Shown: positions 16,131 through 24,047 of the stretch, in pieces
How the letters are laid out: each line of letters starts with the position of its first letter
How positions within the stretch are numbered: the stretch's first letter is position 1
Assembly (NCBI GenBank): GCA_040218145.1
Contig: JAVJQK010000027.1
Coordinates: 1-64,000 of the forward strand
DNA length: 64,000 bases
Direction: 5' to 3'
Origin: Sandaracinaceae bacterium
GTDB lineage: Bacteria > Myxococcota_A > Polyangia > Polyangiales > Sandaracinaceae
Notes under the pieces: model-generated
The model's database searches: none
Seen by the model: the letters and a program-made list of their open reading frames with translations, nothing else
Told to the model about the DNA's origin: nothing
Program-made: the position numbers and the translations under genes

Positions 16131-18490
16131 GAGTCATCCGAGCCCTGGCGTCCGCCCTGGTGGCGCTCGTCCTCTTGCCGTGCGGGCCCGCCTCCGCGCA
16201 GCAGATGCAGTCGTACACCGTGCGGGACGGAGACACCTGCGGGAGCATCGCGCGGCGCGTCTACGGCAACAGCCGCCGCTACGACCTGATCCACCAGCAC
16301 AACCCCGAGCTGGGCCCGATGCCGCACGACCTCGCCCCGGGCACGGTGCTGTCGCTCCCGGACGTGCGGACCCGCTCGGGCGCGGAGGCCACCGTGACGG
16401 CGGCGCGCCGACAGGTGCGCGGCCAGCCGCCGCAGGCGCCCGACTGGGACGCGGTGCGGGTCGGTCAGGAGCTGGACCGCGGCTGGCGCGTCTCCACCGG
16501 CGAGCGCTCGAGCGCCGACCTGACCTTCCAGACCTCGGCCGTGGCCCACGTGCGCGAGCAGACGCTCGTGATCGTCTACGGCGGCGGCGCGCAGCGCGTG
16601 CGGCGCGAGGGGGCGCGCGCCGTGGTGCGCGAGGGCAGCGTGCTCAGCCGCATCAGCGCGCTCAGCGGCGGCGAGCAGCTCGAGGTCGAGACCCCGTCGG
16701 CGCTGGCCACCCTGAGCACGGGCGAGGCGAGCGTCGACGTCGACGGCGAGGGCACCACGCGGGTGGCGGTGCACCAGGGCGACGCCGCCGCGGTGAGCCG
16801 CCCCAACGGATCGGGCCGCGTGCGCGTGCGCGCCGGCATGGGCACGCGGGTGGCCCGCGGGCGCCCGCCCACCCCGCCTCGGCCTCTGCCGCCCGCCCCG
16901 ACCTGGAGCGCCGACGCGCCGCGCACGTTCCTGTCCCTCGGCGGACACGGCGGCACCCTGCGCGGCGCGTGGGGCGCGGTGGAGAACGCGCACCGCTACC
17001 GGGTCGAGGTCGCGCGCCGGGAGGACGGCCGGGACGTGCTCGCCGCGATCGAGGTCGGCGCGGACGTGACCGAGCTCGAGCTGCACCGCTTCCCGCCGGG
17101 CACCTACTTCGTGCGGGTCGCCACCATCGACGAGGAGCGCTTCGAGGGCCGGCCCGCGCAGCCCGTGGAGATCGCCATCCTCGACGCGCAGATCGTCCCG
17201 CCCGGCGGCGCCCCCGCCCCGACGCGCGCGCCGGATCCGTTCGGCCTCGAGGCCCTCGACAGCGGCCTCGCCGAGCTCGACTTCGAGACGGTCCCCGAGG
17301 CCCTGCCCCGCGCGCCGCGCTTCTCGAGCCTCTCGGTGCCCGACGGCGTCGACTGCGGCGAGACCATCCTGCGCGAAGCGGGCCGCCGCGAGATCACCTG
17401 TCGCCGCGGGGACGAGGTGCTCGGCGCGCTGTCGATCGAGGTGACCGACGTCGCGGTGCGCGCGCTGGGTCCGGACGGCTCGGAGGCGAGCGCCTCCCGC
17501 AGCGGCGCCGCGCCCGTCGTCGTCTCCGTCGAGGGGCTGGAGGACGTCTCGGGCCTGACCCTGCGCGGCCTCGACGGCGCGACGGCCGAGCTGACCGACC
17601 GCAGCGGCGGCGAGCTCCGCGCGCGCGTGACCGCGGGCGAGACGGGCTCGGCCGCGTTCGCGGTGGTGAGCGACGACGCGCTCGCGCTCGAGGTCGGCAC
17701 CTTCACGCTGCCGGTGACGGAGACGGTCGCGGTGGAGATCCCCGAGGAGGCGCCGCCGCCCTTCCCCGCGGCCCAGGAGAGCTTCGGGCTCGCCGCCTTC
17801 CCGAGCGCGGTCGGGCTCGTCGACGAGCGTCGACGCGGCAGCGGCGCCCACCTCGCCGCGACCCTCGTCAGCGCCGAGGAGGGCGAGGCCGAGGTGCGGA
17901 CGCGGCTCAGCGCGGGCGTGCGGCTCGCGCTGCTCGAGGACCGCCTCCGGGTGGACGTGGCCGCGCCGCTGGACCTGACGGGGAGCGCGACGCCTCCTCC
18001 GGGCGGCCGACCCTCGCAGCGCGGATCGCGCGATCTCTACGCCGCGGTCGGCAGCCTCCTCTTCGACGAGGACGCGTTCGGGCTCGCGGCCGAGGCCGGC
18101 GTCTGGCTGCCCACCGCGGGCGACCAGGGGCTCGACCGGGTCCGGCTGCGCCTCGCGGTGGACGGCTCCATGCGCGTCCTGGGAGACCAGCTGATCCTCC
18201 GCACACGGCAAGCGGCCCTGCTGGATCTGAGCGACGACGGGAGCCGGCTCTGGGCCTCCGCGTACGGCGCGGACTGGCGCGCGGTCGGCCCGCTCGTGCT
18301 CGGTGCGGAGCTGGGCCTGGTCCTGGGCGACGAAGAAGGCTTCCGCGCCGCGGGCACGGCCGGGCTCGCCGTGGCCCTCGACTTCGAGTCGGTGGTCGTC
18401 GCGCTGTCCGGGCGCGCCGGCTTCGGCGACCACGCGCTCGTGGGCCTCGGCGCCGCCACCCTGGCCGTGCGCGGCCAGTACGACCTCTGA
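16127..18490 (+). CDS. Secreted LysM and FecR domain protein
   Basis: A 787-residue periplasmic or outer-membrane protein. The signal peptide (VRVIRALASALVALVLLP...ASA) ends near residue 24. A LysM peptidoglycan-binding module follows (YTVRDGDTCGSIARRVYG...), then a FecR-like domain (about 100-240: VGQELDRGWRVSTGERSSADL and ATLSTGEASVDVDG). The middle holds Ig-like segments, and the last 200 residues read as repeated amphipathic strands (LRLALLEDRLRVDVAAPL; AVDGSMRVLGDQLILRTRQA) compatible with a beta-barrel. The GTG start overlaps the kinase stop. It could be the envelope target or sensor partner of the cyclase-kinase pair. Confidence 0.82.
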   Translation: MRVIRALASALVALVLLPCGPASAQQMQSYTVRDGDTCGSIARRVYGNSRRYDLIHQHNPELGPMPHDLAPGTVLSLPDVRTRSGAEATVTAARRQVRGQPPQAPDWDAVRVGQELDRGWRVSTGERSSADLTFQTSAVAHVREQTLVIVYGGGAQRVRREGARAVVREGSVLSRISALSGGEQLEVETPSALATLSTGEASVDVDGEGTTRVAVHQGDAAAVSRPNGSGRVRVRAGMGTRVARGRPPTPPRPLPPAPTWSADAPRTFLSLGGHGGTLRGAWGAVENAHRYRVEVARREDGRDVLAAIEVGADVTELELHRFPPGTYFVRVATIDEERFEGRPAQPVEIAILDAQIVPPGGAPAPTRAPDPFGLEALDSGLAELDFETVPEALPRAPRFSSLSVPDGVDCGETILREAGRREITCRRGDEVLGALSIEVTDVAVRALGPDGSEASASRSGAAPVVVSVEGLEDVSGLTLRGLDGATAELTDRSGGELRARVTAGETGSAAFAVVSDDALALEVGTFTLPVTETVAVEIPEEAPPPFPAAQESFGLAAFPSAVGLVDERRRGSGAHLAATLVSAEEGEAEVRTRLSAGVRLALLEDRLRVDVAAPLDLTGSATPPPGGRPSQRGSRDLYAAVGSLLFDEDAFGLAAEAGVWLPTAGDQGLDRVRLRLAVDGSMRVLGDQLILRTRQAALLDLSDDGSRLWASAYGADWRAVGPLVLGAELGLVLGDEEGFRAAGTAGLAVALDFESVVVALSGRAGFGDHALVGLGAATLAVRGQYDL

Positions 18491-18502
18491 GGGATGCACG
18501 AG

Positions 18503-20251
18503 ATGAGACACGCGAGCTTCCTCTTCGCCGCCTGCGCCGTCGTCGCGCTGGCCTCCGTCGCGCCCGCGCGCGCCCAGTCCTTCCGACTCGACGGCTACCG
18601 GCCCGCGCCCACCGTGCGGGACGGCTTCACCGTCGAGCGCCCCATCGCGCCGGGGCACCTGCGCCCCGCGTTCGACCTGCACGTCGACTACGCGAACCAG
18701 CCGCTGGTCGTGGACGGCCTCGGCCCCGAGTCGGTGCCCTACGTCGAGCACCTCGCGGGCCTGCACGTCGGCGTGGCGCTCGGGCTCTTCGATCGGCTCC
18801 TGGTGCACGCGCGGCTGCCCGTCGTGCTCGCCCTCGAGGGCGCGGACGCGCCCGGCTTCCCGCCCACGCGTGGGGCAGGGCTGTCCGACCTCGCGCTCGG
18901 CGCGCGCTGGCTGCTCGTGACCAGCGACGACGAGCGCTTCGCCCTCGCCACGAGCCTCGTCGCGACCGTGCCGACGGCGGGCGCGGCGCAGGGCGATCAG
19001 CAGCTCGCGGGCGAAGCGGGCGTGACGTTCACGCCGAGCCTCGTCGGCGAGGCGCGGCCGGTGGACGGCTTGCAGATCACGGGCACGGTGGGCGTGCGCT
19101 TCCGCGAGGCGGCGCGGCTGCCGAACCTCGAGATGGGGCACGAGGTGACCTTCGGCCTCGGCGTCGGCTACTGGTTCCTCGACGACCTGCTCGAGGCCCG
19201 GATCGAGACCTGGGCCAGCTCGAGCGTGGAGCGCTTCGGGGAGGGCCAGACCAGCCCATGGGAGACCCTGCTCGGCGTCCGCGTGCAGCCCTTCGAGGGG
19301 TTCATCGTGGGCCTCGCGGGCGGCCCCGGGCTGGGACGCGGCGTGGGGACGCCGACCTTCCGCGGCGTGTTCAGCGTGGGCTGGACCCCCGACATCGGCG
19401 TCGCCCCGACCGAGGACAGCGCGGCGCGGGCGACGTCCGGATCCACGGGTGGCGGCGCGCGCGAGGAGGAGGACGGAGCCACGGCGCGGGCCGACGCGTC
19501 GCCCGCCGCGACCGGGACCGAGGGCGACGACGCGCCCTTCCAGGACGTCGTCCCCGACACGCCGCCCGGCGTCGAGCCGCCACCCGACCCGCCCTACGCC
19601 GCGCGGCGCCTCCCCGCGGGAGAGACCGCGCGCCGCTACGCGGAGCTGGACCGCGACGGCGATCGGATCATGGACTCGCAGGATCGCTGCCCGATCGATC
19701 CCGAGGACTTCGACGAGATCGCCGATCGCGACGGCTGCCCCGAGGCGGACGCGGACGGCGACGGCGTGGCCGACCAGGCGGATCACTGCCCGCTGACCCG
19801 GGGCGCCGACGGCTCCGACGCCTGCGCGGGCTGCCCCGAGCGCGCGTGCATGGCGCGCGGCGGCTCGATCGTGATCGGCGAGCGCGTGGAGTTCGCGGTC
19901 GGCACCGCGGACATCGAGGCGGCCAGCCTGGACGTCCTGCGCGACGTCGTCTCCATCCTCCAGACCAACCCGCAGATCGAGCGGGTGCGGATCGAGGGCC
20001 ACACCGACGCGGTCGGGAACGACTCGGACAACCTCGCCCTGTCGACCGCGCGGGCCCGCGCGATCATCGAGTGGCTGCGCGCCGAGGGCGTCGACGCCGA
20101 GCGCCTCGAGGCGTGGGGCTGCGGCGAGATGCACCCCGTGGACGACAACGCGCGCTCCGAAGGGCGTCAGCGCAACCGGCGGGTCGAGTTCCTCATCATC
20201 GTCCCGTCGAGCGGGCAGCCGCTGCGGGAGGGCTGCCGGGCCGCGCGCTGA
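18503..20251 (+). CDS. OmpA-family outer-membrane protein with calcium-type repeats
   Basis: A 582-residue outer-membrane protein. The signal peptide ends ASVAPARA. Residues about 25-290 look like a beta-barrel. Thrombospondin type 3-like repeats follow (DRDGDRIMDSQDRCP, DADGDGVADQADHCP), which usually bind calcium. The C-terminal OmpA domain (VRIEGHTDAVGNDSDN; RSEGRQRNRRVEF) binds peptidoglycan. ATG 18503 is preferred over 18494 because GAGGG lies 9 bases upstream. It is the last gene of the cyclase-kinase operon, 12 bases after the previous stop. Confidence 0.88.
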   Translation: MRHASFLFAACAVVALASVAPARAQSFRLDGYRPAPTVRDGFTVERPIAPGHLRPAFDLHVDYANQPLVVDGLGPESVPYVEHLAGLHVGVALGLFDRLLVHARLPVVLALEGADAPGFPPTRGAGLSDLALGARWLLVTSDDERFALATSLVATVPTAGAAQGDQQLAGEAGVTFTPSLVGEARPVDGLQITGTVGVRFREAARLPNLEMGHEVTFGLGVGYWFLDDLLEARIETWASSSVERFGEGQTSPWETLLGVRVQPFEGFIVGLAGGPGLGRGVGTPTFRGVFSVGWTPDIGVAPTEDSAARATSGSTGGGAREEEDGATARADASPAATGTEGDDAPFQDVVPDTPPGVEPPPDPPYAARRLPAGETARRYAELDRDGDRIMDSQDRCPIDPEDFDEIADRDGCPEADADGDGVADQADHCPLTRGADGSDACAGCPERACMARGGSIVIGERVEFAVGTADIEAASLDVLRDVVSILQTNPQIERVRIEGHTDAVGNDSDNLALSTARARAIIEWLRAEGVDAERLEAWGCGEMHPVDDNARSEGRQRNRRVEFLIIVPSSGQPLREGCRAAR

Positions 20252-20337
20252 CCCACTACTGCCGAGCGCGCGACTGGGGCTATGCTGTCGGGTGAATGGC
20301 GGCCGCGGACCGGCGTCCATTCGCGGAGGGAGCGCGC

Positions 20338-21525
20338 ATGAGGGCACGTCTCGGAGGGATCCTCGCTTCACTCGCCGCGCTCTGCGCGAGCGGGTGCTTC
20401 GTGGAGTACGGGGGCGGCGGGTGCCGCGCGGACCGGGACTGCCCGGCCGGCTGGTTCTGCGACGTCGACGGGCGCTGCTCGCCCGACGCCTGCACGAGCG
20501 ACCGTGACTGCCCCGTCGGCAGCACCTGCGACGTGCGCGACGGGCTCTGCTACCTCGACGACGCCGAGTGCTACAGCCACGCGGAGTGCCCGGTCGGGTT
20601 CCGCTGCGCGGCCGGCGGCGTCTGCGTCGAGGAGCTCGGCTGCGGGGCCGACGTCGACTGTCCCGCCGGCTACTACTGCGCCATCGACGGCTACTGCTAC
20701 GCGGAGACGGGCTGCGTCTCGGACGCGGAGTGCGGCGCGGGGTGGTACTGCGCGACGGACGGCCTCTGCTACCCGGAGACCGGCTGCGTCTCCGACGTGG
20801 ACTGTCCGGGCGGCTACTACTGCGGCTGGGACGGCTACTGCTACCCGCAGGCCGCGTGCGTGAGCGACGCCGAGTGCGGCGCCGGCTACTACTGCGGCGT
20901 CGACGGCAACTGCTACCGCGCCGCGGCCGGGTGCAGCTCCGACGCGCAGTGCGCGGCCGGCTACTACTGCGGCTGGGACGGCAACTGCTACGCGGACGTC
21001 GAGTGCGTTTCCAGCGCCGACTGCGGCCCGGGCTGGTACTGCGGCTACGACGGCTTCTGCTACCGCGACGCGACCTGCACGAGCGACCTCGACTGCGGCA
21101 GCGGCTACTACTGCGCCTGGGACGGCAACTGCTACCGCGGCGGCGCGGGCTGCGCGAGCGACCTCGACTGCGGCAGCGGCTACTACTGCGCCTGGGACGG
21201 CAACTGCTACCCGTCTTCGACCGGCTGCACGAGCGACTTCGACTGCGGCGGCGGCTACTACTGCGGCTGGGACGGCCTCTGCTACCCGAGCTACTCCGGG
21301 TGCACGAGCGACCTCGACTGCGGCAGCGGCTACTACTGCGGCTACGACGGCAACTGCTACCGGAGCGGCGCCGGCTGCCGCAGCGACGCGGACTGTGGCT
21401 TCGACTACTTCTGCTACAGCGACGGCAACTGCTACCCGAAGTCCGACTCCGGCTGCCTGAGCGACGCCGAGTGCGGGGCCGGCTACTACTGCGACTCCGC
21501 GAGCGGCTACTGCTACCCGCTCTAG
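20338..21525 (+). CDS. Cys-rich lipoprotein with 15 tandem four-cysteine repeats
   Basis: A 395-residue protein made almost entirely of 15 repeats of 23-26 residues with the pattern C-x5-C-x5-C-x5-C (for example CTSDLDCGSGYYCAWDGNC; a few units have six residues in the last gap). About 60 cysteines result. The signal sequence ends ASGC, a lipobox. Repeats 10-13 are nearly identical at DNA level, showing recent unit duplication; the first three and the last are more diverged. Such modules recall EB/dickkopf-like extracellular domains and are common in large myxobacterial genomes, but no function is assigned. Start ATG 20338 follows GCGGAGGGAG; a 14-codon longer frame lacks this. A -10-like TATGCT lies at 20281-20286. 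Confidence 0.85.
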   Translation: MRARLGGILASLAALCASGCFVEYGGGGCRADRDCPAGWFCDVDGRCSPDACTSDRDCPVGSTCDVRDGLCYLDDAECYSHAECPVGFRCAAGGVCVEELGCGADVDCPAGYYCAIDGYCYAETGCVSDAECGAGWYCATDGLCYPETGCVSDVDCPGGYYCGWDGYCYPQAACVSDAECGAGYYCGVDGNCYRAAAGCSSDAQCAAGYYCGWDGNCYADVECVSSADCGPGWYCGYDGFCYRDATCTSDLDCGSGYYCAWDGNCYRGGAGCASDLDCGSGYYCAWDGNCYPSSTGCTSDFDCGGGYYCGWDGLCYPSYSGCTSDLDCGSGYYCGYDGNCYRSGAGCRSDADCGFDYFCYSDGNCYPKSDSGCLSDAECGAGYYCDSASGYCYPL

Positions 21526-21532
21526 AAGAGCT

Positions 21533-21859
21533 CTAGCTCGTCATGACGTTGTCGAGTCCGCCCGCGTCGAGGACCTCGTAGCCCTCGCGGGAGAGCAGCG
21601 CGGCCGCGGTCGCGCTGCGCCCGCCGGACCGACAGTAGACGATGATCCGGAGATCTCGGGGTAGCTCCGCCCGACGCGAGGCGAGCTCCTGCAGCGGGAT
21701 GTTGATGGCGCTGCGCGCGTGGCCGCTCTTGAACTCGGCCTCGGTGCGCACGTCGAGCAGCACCGCGTCCTCCTCGAGCACCATGCGGCGCACCTCGTGC
21801 CCGTCGACCTTCGGGCGCGCGCTGGTCATCGACGCGAACAGATTGCGGAACAAGGTCAT
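21533..21859 (-). CDS. Single-domain rhodanese (sulfurtransferase)
   Basis: A 108-residue rhodanese domain. DAVLLDVRTEAEFKSGHARSA is followed by the active-site loop VYCRSGGRSATAA with Cys76. The loop has six residues after the Cys, the thiosulfate-sulfurtransferase size (GlpE/PspE-like). No signal peptide is evident, so it is likely cytoplasmic. The start ATG at 21857-21859 is preceded by GGAGG. It is convergent with the Cys-repeat gene and divergent from DUF389. Confidence 0.88.
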   Translation of the reverse strand: MTLFRNLFASMTSARPKVDGHEVRRMVLEEDAVLLDVRTEAEFKSGHARSAINIPLQELASRRAELPRDLRIIVYCRSGGRSATAAALLSREGYEVLDAGGLDNVMTS

Positions 21860-22043
21860 CGAGTGCCTCCGGCTCGAAATAAAGCACGGGCCGTACCAGC
21901 GCCGCTCACCGAAACGACGTCGAGCCGTGCAACGGCTTGGAACCTCGCGCGAGCCCCCGCGAAACACACCTGTGGGGAGTCCCCCGACGCGGCGATGGAA
22001 CATTCCGGTATTCTCGTGAGGTGGTGCGAGGAAGGACGCGAAG

Positions 22044-23273
22044 ATGGCTGAACCTCGCGAGGACGCGCCGAAGGGCGCCTCCACCCGCCTCCGCACCGCG
22101 CTCGACTTTCTCGTAGGATCGGAGCTCGACGCCCCCGAGGGCGAGCCGCGACCCGAAGCCCTCCCGGGCGTGTTCTCCTTCATGCGCGAGCGCTGGTCGC
22201 AGGACGCGGGCGGCGGGGGCGGCGCCAAGGAAGGCACCTTCGCGCGCTACCGCCGACTGCGGAAGGCGTACGAGGCGGAGAAGGAGCGCCAGGTCGGCAA
22301 CTTCCGCGTCTACGAGTCCATCGCGCAGGCGTCCCGGCTCTCGAAGGAGTTCCTCGCCCTGCTCTTCTCCGCGTGCCTGATCGCGACCTTCGGCCTCTTC
22401 GCCAGCTCCACCGCGACCATCATCGGCGCCATGCTGATCGCGCCCCTGATGATGCCGATCCTGGGCTTCGCGCTCGGGAGCATCTGGGGAGACACACGCC
22501 TCCTCTGGCGGTCGATCGGCACGCTCGGCGCGGGCACCGCGATGGTGCTGGTCGTCTCCGCCCTCCTCGCCGCCATCGTGCCCGGGGTGGAGGTCACGCC
22601 CGAGATGGCGGCTCGCACCAACCCGAGCCTCTACGATCTGCTGGTGGCGGTGGGGAGCGGCCTCATCGGCGCCTACGCGTTCGTCAACCCGCGCATCTCT
22701 CCCTCGATCGCGGGCGTCGCCATCGCGGTGGCGCTGATGCCGCCGCTCTGCACCGTGGGCATCGGCATCGGGCTCGGAGACGCCTCGGTGGCGAGCGGCG
22801 CGACGCTCCTCTACCTGTCGAACCTCATCGGGATCTCGCTCGCCGCGTCCTTCATCTTCTGGCGCCTGCGCGTCCACCCCTACAGCGCGGACGAGAAGGA
22901 CGTCGGCTCCCGCGCGAAACGAAACGTGACGGTCTCCACCGTCCTCATGGTGGTCATCGCGCTGCCGCTCGCGTGGTTCATGAAGGAGGCCTTCGATCTC
23001 CGCCAGCACCACGCCGCGGTGCGCGCCGCCGTCGTGGAGGAGCTCGGGGACGCCACTGTGCTCTCGCTCGACGTGCAGCCCGCGGAGGCGGGCCATCGCG
23101 TCAGCGCGGTCCTCGTCGTCGACGCGGCGACCTCACCCGGCGCGGTCGCGGAGCTCCGCGAGCGCATCACGGCCGAGTTCCCGGACGGCGTCGAGCTGAG
23201 CCTGGTCACGATGCGCTCGGAGGCGGCGAGCGCCCTCCGGCTGGCCTCGGCCGCGGGCGCCGGGAAGGACTGA
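22044..23273 (+). CDS. DUF389 family membrane protein
   Basis: A 409-residue polytopic membrane protein of the DUF389 family. The conserved core is seen at IGAMLIAPLMMPILGFALG, GAYAFVNPRISPSIAGVAIA and ALMPPLCTVGIGIG. The family's molecular role is unknown. The N-terminal 90 residues are soluble and charged; the C-terminal 90 residues form a separate alpha/beta domain (VVEELGDATVLSLDVQPAE... RITAEFPDGVELSLVTM) probably on the cytoplasmic side. About six to seven membrane helices lie between. Confidence 0.85.
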   Translation: MAEPREDAPKGASTRLRTALDFLVGSELDAPEGEPRPEALPGVFSFMRERWSQDAGGGGGAKEGTFARYRRLRKAYEAEKERQVGNFRVYESIAQASRLSKEFLALLFSACLIATFGLFASSTATIIGAMLIAPLMMPILGFALGSIWGDTRLLWRSIGTLGAGTAMVLVVSALLAAIVPGVEVTPEMAARTNPSLYDLLVAVGSGLIGAYAFVNPRISPSIAGVAIAVALMPPLCTVGIGIGLGDASVASGATLLYLSNLIGISLAASFIFWRLRVHPYSADEKDVGSRAKRNVTVSTVLMVVIALPLAWFMKEAFDLRQHHAAVRAAVVEELGDATVLSLDVQPAEAGHRVSAVLVVDAATSPGAVAELRERITAEFPDGVELSLVTMRSEAASALRLASAAGAGKD

Positions 23274-23367
23274 CGGGGCACCCGCCCCTCGGGCGCGGGG
23301 CGCGCGAAAACACCACGCGTTTCCGACCCTGGCTCGCCGCGTGGTAGAACCGGCGACGGAATTGCCG

Positions 23368-24045
23368 ATGGCTCTCTTCGCGATCGTGCCGTGGGTCCTG
23401 TTCGGGATCATGGTCCTCTTCGGGCTGATCTTCGCCATCGTCGCGTGGCGCGCGACGCGGCGCGCCGGAGACATGGAGGAGGGAGCCGAGCGCGCGCAGC
23501 ACGCGCTCTCCCAGATGGAGGCCCGCGCGCGGGCCGCGGAGGGGCAGATCGCCGAGGCGCAGGCGCGCGCCGATCGCGCGGAGCAGGCCATCGCCGCCGC
23601 CGACGAGCGCGCGCGCCGCGCGGAGCAAGCGGCCGACGACGCCCGGCGCGCGGCGTCCGAGGCCTCCGGGCAAGCCCAGCAGGCGCTCCAGCGAGCGCAG
23701 CAGGCGGACTCGGCGCTCCAGCATCGCCGGGACGAGGCCCAGGAGAAGCAGCGCAAGTCGCAGGCGCGCGCGCGCTCGCTCCTGAGCTGGGCCCGGCAGC
23801 AGTGGGAGGCGCGTCGCGAGCCGGACCGTCAGAAGGCCCAGGGTCAGCAAGGCTCCTTCCAGGCCCAGCTCGACGCCTTCCTCGACTACCGCCGCAAGCC
23901 CGTGACCTTCCGCGTCGAGGGAGAGATCGACCGCATGGCCGCGCCGCTCCTGGGCGGGTACGCGCAGGACGAGACGGTCGAGGTCGACGGCGACCTCGTG
24001 CGCGTCACCTACCCCGTCGATCCCGCGCTCGGCTTCCGCGCCTGA
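23368..24045 (+). CDS. Membrane-anchored coiled-coil protein
   Basis: A 225-residue protein with one N-terminal membrane helix (FAIVPWVLFGIMVLFGLIFA), then about 110 residues of Ala/Glu/Arg/Gln-rich heptads (ARAAEGQIAEAQARADRAEQ) predicted to form a long coiled coil, and a short C-terminal beta-rich domain (VTFRVEGEIDRMAAPLLGGY). No family recognised. The 225-residue ATG start was preferred over a GTG nine codons upstream because the membrane helix begins at once. It is convergent with the large lipoprotein gene, 2 bases between the stops. Confidence 0.7.
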   Translation: MALFAIVPWVLFGIMVLFGLIFAIVAWRATRRAGDMEEGAERAQHALSQMEARARAAEGQIAEAQARADRAEQAIAAADERARRAEQAADDARRAASEASGQAQQALQRAQQADSALQHRRDEAQEKQRKSQARARSLLSWARQQWEARREPDRQKAQGQQGSFQAQLDAFLDYRRKPVTFRVEGEIDRMAAPLLGGYAQDETVEVDGDLVRVTYPVDPALGFRA

Positions 24046-24047
24046 GC

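Noticed and set aside
15461-20371. Long minus-strand open frame of about 1,600 codons opposite the cyclase-kinase-OmpA operon
   Set aside because: It is Arg/Ala/His-rich throughout, has no recognisable motif, and lies antisense to four genes with clear domain signatures. In DNA this GC-rich, stop codons are rare in the opposite frames.
21860-22043. ECF-sigma or sigma-70 promoters between rhodanese and DUF389 genes
   Set aside because: GGAAC-like and TTGCAC-like words occur, but no acceptable -10 lies at the right distance. I could not support a call.
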